A stretch of 64,000 nt of DNA. It comes from Halalkalibacter oceani. Lineage in GTDB: Bacteria; Bacillota; Bacilli; Bacillales; Bacillaceae_D. The stretch is taken from the NCBI RefSeq assembly GCF_040544555.1, contig NZ_JBEPKD010000001.1, forward strand, positions 248,001 through 312,000, in the 5' to 3' direction. The position numbers and the translations under genes are program-made. This document shows, piece by piece, positions 26,556-35,847 of the stretch. Each line of letters opens with the position of its first letter. The first letter of the stretch is position 1. The notes below the pieces were generated by a model. The model ran no database searches. It was not told the origin of the DNA and worked only from the letters and a program-made list of their open reading frames with translations.

Positions 26556-27317
26556 ATGAAACTAGTGTCCTGGAACGTCAATGGCTTGCGAGCCTGTGTA
26601 AAAAAAGGATTTCTTACTTATTTTCAAGCGGTGGATGCCGATATTTTCTGCATCCAAGAAACAAAATTGCAGGAAGGTCAGCTTGAATTAGAGCTGCCCG
26701 GCTATCAACAATTTTTTCATTCCGCTCAACGCAAAGGCTACTCGGGAACCGCTGTTTTCACGAAAAAGGAGCCATTAGCGGTTCATTACGGATTTGAAGG
26801 AGAAATCGCGGCAGATGAAGGACGGGTGCTCACGTTGGAATTCGACCGCTTTTACCTCGTCAATGTGTACACCGTGAACGCGAAAAGAGACTTATCCCGT
26901 TTACGGGAGCGCCTTGAATGGGAGGACGCGCTGTTTTCGTATGTGACAAGGCTTGATCAAGCAAAGCCGGTCATTCTAACCGGTGATATGAATGTTGCTC
27001 ACACGGAAATTGATTTGAAGAACGCGCGGGCAAACCGTAACAATTCAGGCTTTACGATCGAGGAACGCGAAAAGCTGTCGCGCTTGCTTGACGCCGGATT
27101 TATTGATACCTATCGTTATTTTTATCCCGAGAAAGAAGGGGCTTACACGTGGTGGTCCTATATGAGCAAAGTACGGGAGCGCAACATCGGCTGGCGGATT
27201 GATTATTTTCTCGCTTCAGAGCGGCTCCGTTCGGCGTTAGTAGAAGCCGGAATTGATTCTGACGTGCTCGGCAGCGATCATTGCCCGATCCGGCTAACGG
27301 TTGATCTTGGAAGATAA
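26556..27317 (+). CDS. exoA: Exodeoxyribonuclease III (AP endonuclease)
   Basis: 253 residues. Family motifs run in order: SWNVNGLRA, FCIQETKLQEGQ, ILTGDMNVAH, GAYTWWSYMSKVRERNIGWR and the C-terminal GSDHCPIRLTV with the catalytic Asp-His. It cuts abasic sites in base excision repair and fits the DNA repair neighbourhood of ku and ligD. AGAGAGG precedes the ATG. Confidence 0.95.
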   Translation: MKLVSWNVNGLRACVKKGFLTYFQAVDADIFCIQETKLQEGQLELELPGYQQFFHSAQRKGYSGTAVFTKKEPLAVHYGFEGEIAADEGRVLTLEFDRFYLVNVYTVNAKRDLSRLRERLEWEDALFSYVTRLDQAKPVILTGDMNVAHTEIDLKNARANRNNSGFTIEEREKLSRLLDAGFIDTYRYFYPEKEGAYTWWSYMSKVRERNIGWRIDYFLASERLRSALVEAGIDSDVLGSDHCPIRLTVDLGR

Positions 27318-27450
27318 AATAGAGTGGAAGAAGGGAAGTTCCGAAGGAGTGGCGCTGCTTCGTCAGCTATCCTGGAATTCCCTCTGAATGAAGGGGTTAC
27401 TGTAGAGGTTCGCCTGGCGAAAGGGAAGAATAACCTTCTTGTCACTCCTT

Positions 27451-28083
27451 TCATTCATAGGCGACAAGAACGTGGGCGCGGATCGTCAGCTGCCCTGGCT
27501 GGATGGGAGTGGCGGCGCTGGCGCTCAACAGTCGAGGGGAAGGGAAATCCGGCGAAGTCGGCTGTTGCTCAACCTTGCTTGGATAGGGCGGCAGCAAGAT
27601 GCCAAGCGTTGTCGCAATGGCCTGCGCGCTGCTGATCCCATTTTCAACAGCGAGCTGAAGGGCTTGCTGCCGGTAGATATCCGGCCGCTGCAAGGTGAAT
27701 TGAATCGTTCTCACCGTATTTGCGCCTTTTTCCACCGCCGCATCGACAATTGTGCCGACCATATTGATTTCCTCGATCGTAATTTGAAACAGATGGGTGA
27801 TCTCATATCCGGCAAACGTGCTGACCCCGTCTTCATAATGGTACCTGCTGTCAATTTGATAAAGCGCGGTTTCAATCTGGTCCTCCCCGATACCCAATCT
27901 TCTTACTTCATCGAGAATAGCGGTCATTGCTGCCGAATTTTCACTCTGGCCTTGACGTAGCTCGAGCGTCTCTGTTGTTACGCCGAGCGTCACAACGGCT
28001 TGATCTGGCGCCACAGTCAGTTCTGCTTCGCCAATGACACTGATTTGAGGCAATTCCTTCTCTCGGTTTGCTGGATCGATCAT
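27451..28083 (-). CDS. SIMPL-domain (DUF541) protein without signal peptide
   Basis: 210 residues. The SIMPL pattern includes ISVIGEAELTVAPDQAVVTLGV, shown here in parts, and ENGISSAQAIATTLGI. Most family members are exported; this one starts directly with a hydrophilic segment (MIDPANREKELPQ), so it is probably cytosolic. Function is unknown. The 133 bases between it and exoA show no gene. Confidence 0.75.
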   Translation of the reverse strand: MIDPANREKELPQISVIGEAELTVAPDQAVVTLGVTTETLELRQGQSENSAAMTAILDEVRRLGIGEDQIETALYQIDSRYHYEDGVSTFAGYEITHLFQITIEEINMVGTIVDAAVEKGANTVRTIQFTLQRPDIYRQQALQLAVENGISSAQAIATTLGILLPPYPSKVEQQPTSPDFPSPRLLSASAATPIQPGQLTIRAHVLVAYE

Positions 28084-28254
28084 CGTCTTCTCTCCTACTG
28101 TTTGTCATTGTAATGAGCGCTTCCTTTTATAGATTATTTTCTTTGCGAAGCGAGTATGTCTTTTTAGCTATCTTTTCCGGCAATCGTCAAAAGAGGTTTA
28201 CGAGCTGATCAGGCGGGTACAACATAAACAATTACAAAAAAGGAGGCGATGAAG

Positions 28255-29007
28255 TTGATCTTAAAAGCGAAAAATCTGAAGCGGTTTACAATGAGAGCAA
28301 CAGACGGCGACATTGGTTCGATTGATGATTTTTATTTTGACGATGAATCCTTTGTGGTTCGTTACTTCATCGGGGATACGCGGACTTGGTTTTTTGGAGG
28401 GAAGGTACTGTTAAGTCCAGAGGCGTTTACAGATGTTCATATTGCGGATGAATCGATTTCGGTCAATGCGACGAAAGAGCAGATTAAGGACAGCCCGAAG
28501 CCGGATGAGAAGGAGCCGATTTCAAGACAGTATGAAAGAGAGCTCGGCCAATATTATGGCTGGGGCGCTGCTCCGCTGACGCAGCCTAGGCGATCGTTGT
28601 TCGGTGAGGAAGCCGTTGAGCCGCATGAAAGAGCGGCAGTTGATCTTGAGACGCGCGAGGAAAGCCATCTGCAAAGTGTCAACGATGTACGAAATTACAG
28701 AGTGCATGCGATAAATGGCGAGGTTGGCAGAGTGTCTGACTTCCTGCTGGAAAGCGACACATGGAACATTCGTTATCTTGAAGTCGATGTCGGCGGCTTT
28801 CTGTCAAAGGAATTGGTGCTCGTCTCCACCGACTGGATTTCGGAAATCAATTGGCGTGACCGGACGATTACGGTCAATGTCGACAAGGAACGAATTGAAG
28901 CGGCACCGGATTATTTTGAAGAAACGCCGTTGACGAGAGAAGATGAAATGAGGTTGTACCGCCATTATGACCAGCCGCCATACTGGGAAGCGAGAAGACC
29001 ATATTAA
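28255..29007 (+). CDS. Tandem PRC-barrel domain protein
   Basis: About 250 residues made of two PRC-barrel repeats: RATDGDIGSIDDFYFDDES (about 15-75) and HAINGEVGRVSDFLLESD (about 145-205), separated by a charged linker. Such proteins are common in stress- and spore-related sets of Bacilli; no biochemical role is established. The TTG at 28255, eight bases after AGGAGG, is preferred over the ATG at 28249, which is only two bases away from it. Confidence 0.8.
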   Translation: MILKAKNLKRFTMRATDGDIGSIDDFYFDDESFVVRYFIGDTRTWFFGGKVLLSPEAFTDVHIADESISVNATKEQIKDSPKPDEKEPISRQYERELGQYYGWGAAPLTQPRRSLFGEEAVEPHERAAVDLETREESHLQSVNDVRNYRVHAINGEVGRVSDFLLESDTWNIRYLEVDVGGFLSKELVLVSTDWISEINWRDRTITVNVDKERIEAAPDYFEETPLTREDEMRLYRHYDQPPYWEARRPY

Positions 29008-29050
29008 GAATGAATAAAAATGCGCGCCGATTAATTGGGCCGATCTGTCA

Positions 29051-29093
29051 AGAGGCTGGACAAAAGGTTGTCAATTCCCTTTGTCCAGCCTCT
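29051..29093. terminator. Terminator, repeat family 2
   Basis: AGAGGCTGGACAAAAGG pairs with CCCTTTGTCCAGCCTCT; a 17-bp stem between convergent genes. Confidence 0.75.
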
Positions 29094-29109
29094 AAGCTCT
29101 TTTGAGAAA

Positions 29110-29379
29110 TTACGACTGCTTTGTGATTTCAGCCCTGACTAATTCAGCAAGCTCCGGCTGGTCATAAAGGGAAAGGACCCCTAATACGGTGTCATCGGCG
29201 ATTTCGCCGGCTTCTTCCTTCGGGACAGTCAAGGAGAGTGCCTGCTCCAGGGATGGCGGAATGCCCTGGCCCGGGAAAGCCCGCTGATAAAGGGCGCGCG
29301 GATCGAGCTCATGATTGATGCACCATTGAGCAAAGACGAGAATCATCATTTGCTCATCAAATAGAAAATGTTGTTTCAT
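29110..29379 (-). CDS. Hypothetical small protein
   Basis: 89 residues, mostly helical and acidic at the end, not recognised. Its ATG overlaps the stop of the MmcB-like nuclease gene (ATGA), so the two are translationally coupled and may function together in DNA repair or recombination. No motif, signal or membrane segment is seen. Confidence 0.65.
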   Translation of the reverse strand: MKQHFLFDEQMMILVFAQWCINHELDPRALYQRAFPGQGIPPSLEQALSLTVPKEEAGEIADDTVLGVLSLYDQPELAELVRAEITKQS

Positions 29380-30074
29380 CCTTTATCCTCCTTGATTAAC
29401 GCTGACAATTCCTCATAAAAGTCTTCGTTGTACTTCGTAATGATATGAACCCGTGCTTTATCCAACGGAATCGCTTGCCTGCATGAAGCCGTCTGGCACT
29501 CCACTTCTTCCTGCTTTGTACCGACAAGGTATTTGTGACGTTTTTTACAAGCCGGACAAGTCGCATGAATCAGGGAAGCGGCGGCATTGCTGGCAAATTT
29601 CCCGCCGGTCACATCCTTCGTTTCCTTTGACAGCTCCTGAAAAAGAACCGCATTTGTGGCGGCGCGACCGGTGCGCTTTAGCAGCGTTTCCAGCGTCATG
29701 ATCCGTTTCGGGTTTTTCGTTGGCTTCTTTTTGACGGTGATATTGTCATAGTCATCAACCTCAAGCAGCCCATAGCGGGCCGGCAGCTCCTCGACAGTAA
29801 GCAGGTCCTCCGGTGTCATGATATACGTATAATCAGAAACAGCATGATAGCCGTACGAGGAATGGAGTACCTCATCGCGCAGGAAATCAGAGCGGGAGGA
29901 CTTCACTTCAATAATTCTTGCTTCCTTCCGCTTCAGATTGATCCCTAGCGCATCGGCCTGGATTTTCTTGCGGCGCACGAATAATTTCACTTCATTGGCG
30001 CATAAATCAGTCATTTTTGCTTTTAGCCAGTACAACGACAGTTTTTTTAAATGCTTATGTAACGTACTTTCCAT
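29376..30074 (-). CDS. MmcB-like DNA repair nuclease with zinc ribbon
   Basis: 232 residues. The N-terminal part (about 1-110) has a PD-(D/E)XK core: DALGINLKRKEARIIEVKSS contains the D...ExK residues, as in MmcB/YqaJ-like repair proteins. The C-terminal part has two pairs of cysteines (CPAC near residue 170 and CQTASC near 195), a likely zinc ribbon. Expected to act on DNA in the cytosol; the substrate is unknown. Confidence 0.75.
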   Translation of the reverse strand: MESTLHKHLKKLSLYWLKAKMTDLCANEVKLFVRRKKIQADALGINLKRKEARIIEVKSSRSDFLRDEVLHSSYGYHAVSDYTYIMTPEDLLTVEELPARYGLLEVDDYDNITVKKKPTKNPKRIMTLETLLKRTGRAATNAVLFQELSKETKDVTGGKFASNAAASLIHATCPACKKRHKYLVGTKQEEVECQTASCRQAIPLDKARVHIITKYNEDFYEELSALIKEDKG

Positions 30075-30092
30075 AGATGATGTCCTCTCTTG

Positions 30093-31475
30093 TTAAATGA
30101 AATGAAGCAAATATAAGCTGTACACCGCTGTCACGAGGACGACGGTCAGCACGGCGACATAGGCGACATTTTGCCTCATGATCGTTTTCGCCGGTTGATT
30201 CATCAGCTTAGCCGCCATCAGCATCTGTCCAGAAAAAGGGGAGAGCTGGGTAGCCATCGACCAGGCGACGAGCAAAAGCAGTGCTAAATAGTGAGCGCTG
30301 ACGCCAAAGTTTTCTGGAGAGAGCGCGCTACCAATGCCGATTACGATAATCACCGGGTGAATGCCGATTTGTGCCAGGAAGATCGTCAACAGTACAAGTA
30401 AATAGCTAAGTATATAGACCGAGCCAAAGGAAGCTTGAAATAACCAGGATGAAATATAAGCGCCGATTTCTGTACTGGCCATCGCCTTTCCAAAAAAGCC
30501 CGCACTAATAAAGATAGCAATCTCGTTTTTTAATTGGAAGAATGAATGCTGAACTTGAACCGATAGATCCTGCGTAAATGTTTGCAACGTTTTTGTCACC
30601 AGCGACCAAATTAACGGCAGTACAATCGAGAGCAGGCAAACGATGATGATCATGTTGACATGCCACAAAAATTCAAGGAAAAACGATAAGCCGACCAGTG
30701 TTCCGCAAAAAAAGAAAAACGGCGTCAGTGAAGGCGTTGAAGCCGCTGTCCGCTTGACAGGCTGACGCTCGATCAGCGGATCATCCGGAAACGAAATACG
30801 GGAAAACATCAAGGCGCAGACGAGTAAGTAAAGCGCCGCCAGCAACAGACCGTAGCCGCCGATTTCAATCCACGACAGGTCAAATAAAACGAGAATAAGC
30901 CCGACATTGACGAAATATGGGGACCACAGCATGCAAAAAGCAAAGGCGCGCATGATCGTCAAAGTCAGCTTTTGATCGCGATAGCTGGAGAAGCTTTCTT
31001 CGGCGATTCGTTTCACAATCGCCATGGAGCCGAAGTTTAAAATAATCCCGATCGTCGCCGTCAATAAAAAACTGAGCCGGTAAGGGTGCTGTCCGCTGCG
31101 CTGCTCCCGTTCTTGAACAGCTTTTTTCAAGGCTGACAAATAACCGGCCGAAGACATAAAGGTGCCAATAATCGGAATGAGCAGAAAGAGCGACAGAAGA
31201 TTTATATTTTCCCCGAAGCCGCTAATGACGTCCCCGATTTCGATTTGTTCTACATAAAAGCAGATAGTTCCCGCGATGAGCAAAAGGGCAACGATCAGCC
31301 TGCTGACCATTGATAAGAAAAAGAAAGCGCAGACGAGCAGAAAGGCCCCAAGTATGCTGTACGTCAGGACAAAAAGGTGATGATGATAAAAATGCTCAAC
31401 GAGATAAAGAATCGATGTGACGTAACAAAGCACACCTAATGCTTTCGTGAATGGATGAAGGTTCGTGTTAACCAT
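30093..31475 (-). CDS. Uncharacterised 12-helix membrane protein, paralogue A
   Basis: 460 residues with about 12 hydrophobic segments. It shares an architecture and local motifs with three other genes in this window (34.2, 43.4 and 45.0 kb): an arginine-rich cytoplasmic loop ending RAFAFCMLWSPYFVNV, NEIAIFISAGFFGKAM in the middle, and IGIHPVIIVIGIGSA followed by LSPFSG near the end. The paired loop-and-helix pattern recalls the ion-transporter superfamily, but I do not recognise the family. It is probably a transporter of an unknown solute. GGGGAGGG precedes the start. Confidence 0.75.
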   Translation of the reverse strand: MVNTNLHPFTKALGVLCYVTSILYLVEHFYHHHLFVLTYSILGAFLLVCAFFFLSMVSRLIVALLLIAGTICFYVEQIEIGDVISGFGENINLLSLFLLIPIIGTFMSSAGYLSALKKAVQEREQRSGQHPYRLSFLLTATIGIILNFGSMAIVKRIAEESFSSYRDQKLTLTIMRAFAFCMLWSPYFVNVGLILVLFDLSWIEIGGYGLLLAALYLLVCALMFSRISFPDDPLIERQPVKRTAASTPSLTPFFFFCGTLVGLSFFLEFLWHVNMIIIVCLLSIVLPLIWSLVTKTLQTFTQDLSVQVQHSFFQLKNEIAIFISAGFFGKAMASTEIGAYISSWLFQASFGSVYILSYLLVLLTIFLAQIGIHPVIIVIGIGSALSPENFGVSAHYLALLLLVAWSMATQLSPFSGQMLMAAKLMNQPAKTIMRQNVAYVAVLTVVLVTAVYSLYLLHFI

Positions 31476-31552
31476 CTCCTTTCCCTCCCCCTATTATAAC
31501 GCTTTTGCAGCGTGGGGGCACGCACCGAAAGCAAAGGTGTGCCATTTCGTCG

Positions 31553-32242
31553 TTATTGATATAAGTCCGTCATCCACTCGACGATGCCTTGATTCCGTTC
31601 GTCACGCAGCTTTTCAACATTGTGATGACCGACAATCGCGCCGTCTTTAATCGCGATGACTTCATCGAGCAGCATTTCGATTTCTTTAATTTCATGCGTC
31701 GTGATCAACAGGAGCTGTCTTTCAAGATCAATAAAAGAAATTAATCCTTTGACAATGGAATCTCTGACCATCGGATCCAGCCCGGAAAGCGGCTCATCCA
31801 TCAGGACGACCGGAACTTCACGCGCCAGGGAAAGAACGATTTTCAGGCGGCCGCGGTTTCCTTTTGACAGATGCTTCAGCTTCGCGTCCCTCTCCAAATT
31901 CATAAACGTGCGAATTTCTTCGGCTTTTTCCAGGTTGAAGTCGGGGAACTGTGTCGCATGGAAATCGATCGTCTGACCGACGTTGTAAAAGCCATAATAT
32001 TCATCAAGCTCCGACAAATAAGAAACCTCCTTTGCAATAGTCCGGCTTCCCTTTTTTCCGTTAATCATAATTTGTCCGCTTGATGGCTGGGTTAAGCCGG
32101 CGATCAGCTTTAACGTCGTTGATTTTCCACTTCCATTTTCCCCGACGAGCCCGATTATTTTTCCTCGTGTCAATGTAAGATCAATACCGGCCAGCGCCGT
32201 CTTTGTCATGAATTTTTTTGTGACATTTTTGAAGATAATCAT
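31553..32242 (-). CDS. ABC transporter ATP-binding protein (YtrB type)
   Basis: 229 residues. Walker A is GLVGENGSGKSTTLKLIAG; the signature region is KHLSKGNRGRLKIVLSLAR, with LSKGNRGR replacing LSGGQ as in YtrB and related proteins; Walker B is VVLMDEPLSGLD; the switch histidine is in LITTHEIKEIE. Its ATG overlaps the stop of the GntR regulator by four bases. It forms an exporter or envelope-stress complex with the permease encoded upstream. Confidence 0.9.
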   Translation of the reverse strand: MIIFKNVTKKFMTKTALAGIDLTLTRGKIIGLVGENGSGKSTTLKLIAGLTQPSSGQIMINGKKGSRTIAKEVSYLSELDEYYGFYNVGQTIDFHATQFPDFNLEKAEEIRTFMNLERDAKLKHLSKGNRGRLKIVLSLAREVPVVLMDEPLSGLDPMVRDSIVKGLISFIDLERQLLLITTHEIKEIEMLLDEVIAIKDGAIVGHHNVEKLRDERNQGIVEWMTDLYQ

Positions 32243-32622
32243 TGGTTCATTCCTCCATTTTCCCCGTGTAGAAACGTATGCAACCCATTCTCAATTTCCG
32301 TATAGGAATAGCCCATCTCCTGCATCCCTTTGACAAACTGGGAAATTTCCCGCTGCTTCAGTTCTTCTCTCATCTCTGTCAGAACGTTTTCGTCCTCTGT
32401 CACAAATGTTCCCTGTCCACGTCTTGTTTCCACAATGCTCATCCCTTCCAATTCGCGATAGGTGCGGCTCACAGTATTTGGATTAACGTTTGCTTGTATG
32501 CCCATTTCTCGGACAGACGGCAGCTTATCTCCCGGTGCTAATTCGCCTCTGAGAATTTGGCGTTTGATCCGATCCGCCAATTGCGTATAAATCGGCTGTG
32601 AGGATTGAAACAAATCAGTCAT
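32239..32622 (-). CDS. GntR/YtrA-family repressor
   Basis: About 127 residues. A winged-helix domain (QPIYTQLADRIKRQILRGEL to RRGQGTFVTE, shown in parts) is followed by a short helical tail, the YtrA subfamily layout. The ATG at 32622 has GGAGGTG seven bases upstream; the frame is open further but without protein-like sequence. YtrA-type regulators repress their own ABC operon and respond to envelope-active compounds. The operator is likely at 33466-33491. Confidence 0.9.
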   Translation of the reverse strand: MTDLFQSSQPIYTQLADRIKRQILRGELAPGDKLPSVREMGIQANVNPNTVSRTYRELEGMSIVETRRGQGTFVTEDENVLTEMREELKQREISQFVKGMQEMGYSYTEIENGLHTFLHGENGGMNQ

Positions 32623-32626
32623 CAGT

Positions 32627-33436
32627 TTACACCTCCACTTTGCGGTCAAGCAGCCAGCAGGAGGCGGCGAATAAAACAATCGCAACGAGCGCTTCACTGA
32701 CGTACGTACCGAGATAAATACTGCCGGCTCCTTCGTTAGTCAGGAAGAATTGAATTCCTTCCGATGCATCAGCCGAGAAATGGAAACGTTGCGAGACTTG
32801 CAAGAGATTAATTTCTCCCCATTCGGACAAAAAGCGGAAAAGCGGTGTTTCTGATAGCCAGGCCCAGCCGCTGACGAAACAAATAAAGAGAATAAACGTC
32901 AAAATAATACTGAAAAAGCTGCCGATATAACGGCTGATTAAAAGGAAAATCATCCAGAAAAACAAGAAATAAATCGCAAAATTAAGCGCAAGTAAAAACA
33001 GATGAACGCCGCCAAGGATCCCAAGGTTGAGGACATCGCCTAAAACCAGGGCGGGGAACAGGTCGTCAAATGTTCCGGCAAAAAAATAGGTAAGAGCGGT
33101 AACCGCGCCGATGATAAGCAGGGAACCGACCATCGAAATCAGCCCTGCTGTCAGCTTAGCGCTCAGTAACCCATAGCCGGGCAGTGGATTATGAAGCCAG
33201 AGGTGCATCCGTTTTCGCTCAGCTTGCAGGCTATAATAGAAGTAATAAACGAGATAAAACAGATGGAGCACAATCGCGACGACTGAAATGATCATGACCA
33301 TCTCCCAGTTCATATTCTGACGTGAGCCGATATAAAACATAATACTTGCGAGAAGGGCGTACGCAATAAGCGGGAGCAGAAAGGCCGGTAATCCTAGACG
33401 CAGTTCCTTTTTCGTTAAATTCCACCAGGCAGTCAT
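32627..33436 (-). CDS. ABC transporter permease of the YtrA-type operon
   Basis: 269 residues with six hydrophobic segments, starting MTAWWNLTKKELRLGLP. It is the first gene of the operon permease-regulator-ATPase on the minus strand, with a four-base gap to the regulator. It has no extracellular domain. The substrate is unknown. Confidence 0.85.
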   Translation of the reverse strand: MTAWWNLTKKELRLGLPAFLLPLIAYALLASIMFYIGSRQNMNWEMVMIISVVAIVLHLFYLVYYFYYSLQAERKRMHLWLHNPLPGYGLLSAKLTAGLISMVGSLLIIGAVTALTYFFAGTFDDLFPALVLGDVLNLGILGGVHLFLLALNFAIYFLFFWMIFLLISRYIGSFFSIILTFILFICFVSGWAWLSETPLFRFLSEWGEINLLQVSQRFHFSADASEGIQFFLTNEGAGSIYLGTYVSEALVAIVLFAASCWLLDRKVEV

Positions 33437-33465
33437 ATTGTAAAACCTCCATTGTCATAATGTAT

Positions 33466-33491
33466 TAGTGTATTAATTAGATGGTACACTA
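33466..33491. promoter_or_regulatory. YtrA-type operator
   Basis: Inverted repeat TAGTGTA, 12 bases, TACACTA, resembling known YtrA operators (GTGTA...TACAC). It lies 30-55 bases upstream of the permease ATG. Confidence 0.6.
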
Positions 33492-33666
33492 GTACAATTA
33501 GACTGTCAATACAATTGTAAAAAAATAGGCCGTCTTGCAGTTTAGCGCCTAAATCTAGCACGAATCGATAAAGCCGGAAGACTGGAAGAGTTGCAAAAGG
33601 GGAACTGAAGCCGATTCCTTTTCTTCAGCGGCTGTTTTGCTATAAAATAGAGGTGGAGGTGAAGAA

Positions 33667-34068
33667 ATGGCAAAAATTTATTTTACCGTTGAGGAAGCAA
33701 ACGAATGGCTGCCGACACTCGAACAGGAACTCCATGAACTCCAGAAGCTGCAAAAACAGGCACATGAGATGTCTACAACTTTACAGCGACTGAAAAGCGC
33801 CCGCTACAAAAAGCTTCAGACGGAGACGGAGAGCACCTTCTTATTGGAAAGCAAGCTTGAGTTTATTGATATGCAGTTTAGGCTTCATCTTCAAAATATT
33901 CAAGCATCGGGAGCGCAGCTAAAAGATGTTGATCGCGGCTTAGTTGATTTTCCGGCTTTTATAGGAGAGAAAGAAGTGCTTCTATGCTGGAAGCAAGGGG
34001 AAAAAGAAATTACTCACTACCATGGACTCGATGAAGGATATGCCGGTCGAAAACCGCTCGAATCGTAG
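33667..34068 (+). CDS. DUF2203 family protein
   Basis: 133 residues. It begins IYFTVEEANEWLPTLEQEL, forms a long helical hairpin, and ends VDFPAFIGEKEVLLCWKQGE with HYHGLDEGYAGR, the family's conserved end. Function unknown. GGAGGTG precedes the start. A strong terminator follows at 34101. Confidence 0.85.
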   Translation: MAKIYFTVEEANEWLPTLEQELHELQKLQKQAHEMSTTLQRLKSARYKKLQTETESTFLLESKLEFIDMQFRLHLQNIQASGAQLKDVDRGLVDFPAFIGEKEVLLCWKQGEKEITHYHGLDEGYAGRKPLES

Positions 34069-34100
34069 TTTCGTATAGAAAGAAAAGCGAATTGAACATA

Positions 34101-34142
34101 AAGCCCAAACCGGAGAAAGCAGCAGCGGTTTGGGCTTTTTTC
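34101..34142 (+). terminator. Terminator after the DUF2203 gene
   Basis: AAGCCCAAACC pairs with GGTTTGGGCTT, then TTTTTCTG. Confidence 0.85.
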
Positions 34143-34174
34143 TGTCTCGTTGTAATCGGGCATTGTCTCCTCGT

Positions 34175-35581
34175 TCAGAACAAAACGATAGCCTGGATGT
34201 AGGCTTGGGTGCATATGTAAAAAAGGAGCGCGAATTTCCATTGACTGAACAGGCTGTTTTTTAAAGGTGACCTGCCGTTTTCACCACTGAGCACGATCGC
34301 CGGTACGATCATTGGCGACAATAATACCGCGAATACACTGCCTGTCGTTAAAGCGAGAACGATCAATTCAGGCGGATAGGGAAGCGGAATATGCTGCAAA
34401 ATACCGCCGACAAGCACCATCACGGTCGAAGGCATAAGCCCGCCCATCGCCAGCAGCGGCACAGTAAACGGGAGAAACCAGAGCAGGTTTAACCAGGCGA
34501 CTTGCTCTGTAATGGAATAAACCCCTTCCACGACAACATAGCCCCAGCCTGAGCCGTTTAGCGAATAAATTAAAAAGCCGGCCGCAAGGAAAATACTAAA
34601 CTCTCTCGCCCGCATGGGAAGGCCGTTTTCCGGCGAAAAGTATTGCCTGAATTCCTTATAAAGCTGAACCGTTTTTCGTTTGAGCAGAAAATAGAGCAGC
34701 GTCCAGCTGAAAATCACGATCGGCAATATCGTTAAAATATCAAAAGGCAAGAGTGAATTCATTAAAAAGATTGCCGCGAGCAAGGAGAGAAACAGCCCGC
34801 AAAATTCGAGCACAAGCGCTGTTTGCTGTTTGTCCTTCTTATAATCGGAAAAAATCTGTTTAAGTTCCTCGGTTATGTTCAGTGAATAGGCCTTTTCGTC
34901 AAAATGAAAGAGCAGCACCGCCAGAACAACGCCAAGTAGGGCGATCAGCGTTCCTTGAATGACGATCAGAACGATATCGGCTTTCATAATTGTTACGACA
35001 TAGGCGAGACTCGGCGTGCTGATCACCCACAATGTGCTGAGCGAGAAGCCTCTTAGCAGAGCCGAGGCTTTGAAGCTTTCCCAGTCGTCTTCCTTTTTCG
35101 CGCCTACTATGTTTTGCAAAAGCTGAAACATGACTGGAATCGAACCAAACAAAAGAAAGTAAGCACTTATTTGCGTAGTCGTTAGGATCCCGAAATAAAA
35201 TCGTTTGCTCGTCTGCAGCTGCTTTTGAAAAAAGCCGGTTAAAGCCACGATATAGTTTTCTTGCTTCAACACCCAGCCGACCATCGGAATAAGCAGAAGC
35301 ATGACGAGCAGGGCCCGCATTTGCCTTGCCCCCTCCGAGAAAAATAGAGCCGGTTCGACCTCGGCGCTCGTGATCATAATCAAAAGCGCCGCCGTCAGCA
35401 TAAACAGCGGTGGCAGCATCGCCCGCCAAGGCAAAAGAATCAGGGTGAAAAGGAGCGAACAGATGCCGAAACAGGAAAGGGCAGCTGTAATGAAAGCGGA
35501 TGAATAGGTCAGTTCGATAAAATGAAAGAGGGCAAATAAGGACAAAGATACTATAAAACCAATGGAAGCTAGTTTGCGCAT
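34175..35581 (-). CDS. Uncharacterised 12-helix membrane protein, paralogue B
   Basis: 468 residues with about 12 hydrophobic segments. It is the most divergent of the four paralogues: it keeps the ALLRGFSLSTLWVIS loop (compare RAFAFCMLWSP in A), REFSIFLAAGFLIYSL in the middle and LAMGGLMPSTVMVLVGGI near the end, but has lost the GIHP motif. AAGGAG precedes the ATG. It is probably a transporter with unknown substrate. Confidence 0.72.
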   Translation of the reverse strand: MRKLASIGFIVSLSLFALFHFIELTYSSAFITAALSCFGICSLLFTLILLPWRAMLPPLFMLTAALLIMITSAEVEPALFFSEGARQMRALLVMLLLIPMVGWVLKQENYIVALTGFFQKQLQTSKRFYFGILTTTQISAYFLLFGSIPVMFQLLQNIVGAKKEDDWESFKASALLRGFSLSTLWVISTPSLAYVVTIMKADIVLIVIQGTLIALLGVVLAVLLFHFDEKAYSLNITEELKQIFSDYKKDKQQTALVLEFCGLFLSLLAAIFLMNSLLPFDILTILPIVIFSWTLLYFLLKRKTVQLYKEFRQYFSPENGLPMRAREFSIFLAAGFLIYSLNGSGWGYVVVEGVYSITEQVAWLNLLWFLPFTVPLLAMGGLMPSTVMVLVGGILQHIPLPYPPELIVLALTTGSVFAVLLSPMIVPAIVLSGENGRSPLKNSLFSQWKFALLFYICTQAYIQAIVLF

Positions 35582-35771
35582 AATGTTCTCCTTACCTTTC
35601 TCTATATTATCTCTAGTTTACCGTATTTCTTTCAGAAAGTAAGGGCAATTCAAAAAATGAGCATCCACAAAGAGGGTGCGTCTTGTTATTTTATGCCTGT
35701 GCGCAAATAAAAATGTTCCTCTCGTGATCCGCTGATGAGCGGTGCTTGAAAAGAAAGTGAGAATCTCTTAC

Positions 35772-35796
35772 GTTTATTTTTAAATAGAACGGGAAT
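35772..35796 (+). promoter_or_regulatory. Putative sigma-B promoter of ectD
   Basis: GTTTAT, 13 bases, GGGAAT, against the sigma-B consensus GTTTAA, 12-15 bases, GGGTAT. It lies about 50 bases before the ectoine hydroxylase start. Confidence 0.45.
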
Positions 35797-35847
35797 GGCA
35801 TGTACTGTTACCGAAATTCATCTGAAAATTGATAAGGAGTGATAGGT

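Noticed and set aside
34899..35429. A 176-codon minus-strand frame overlapping paralogue B
   Set aside because: Out-of-frame shadow of the membrane protein gene; hydrophilic, biased composition and no start signal.
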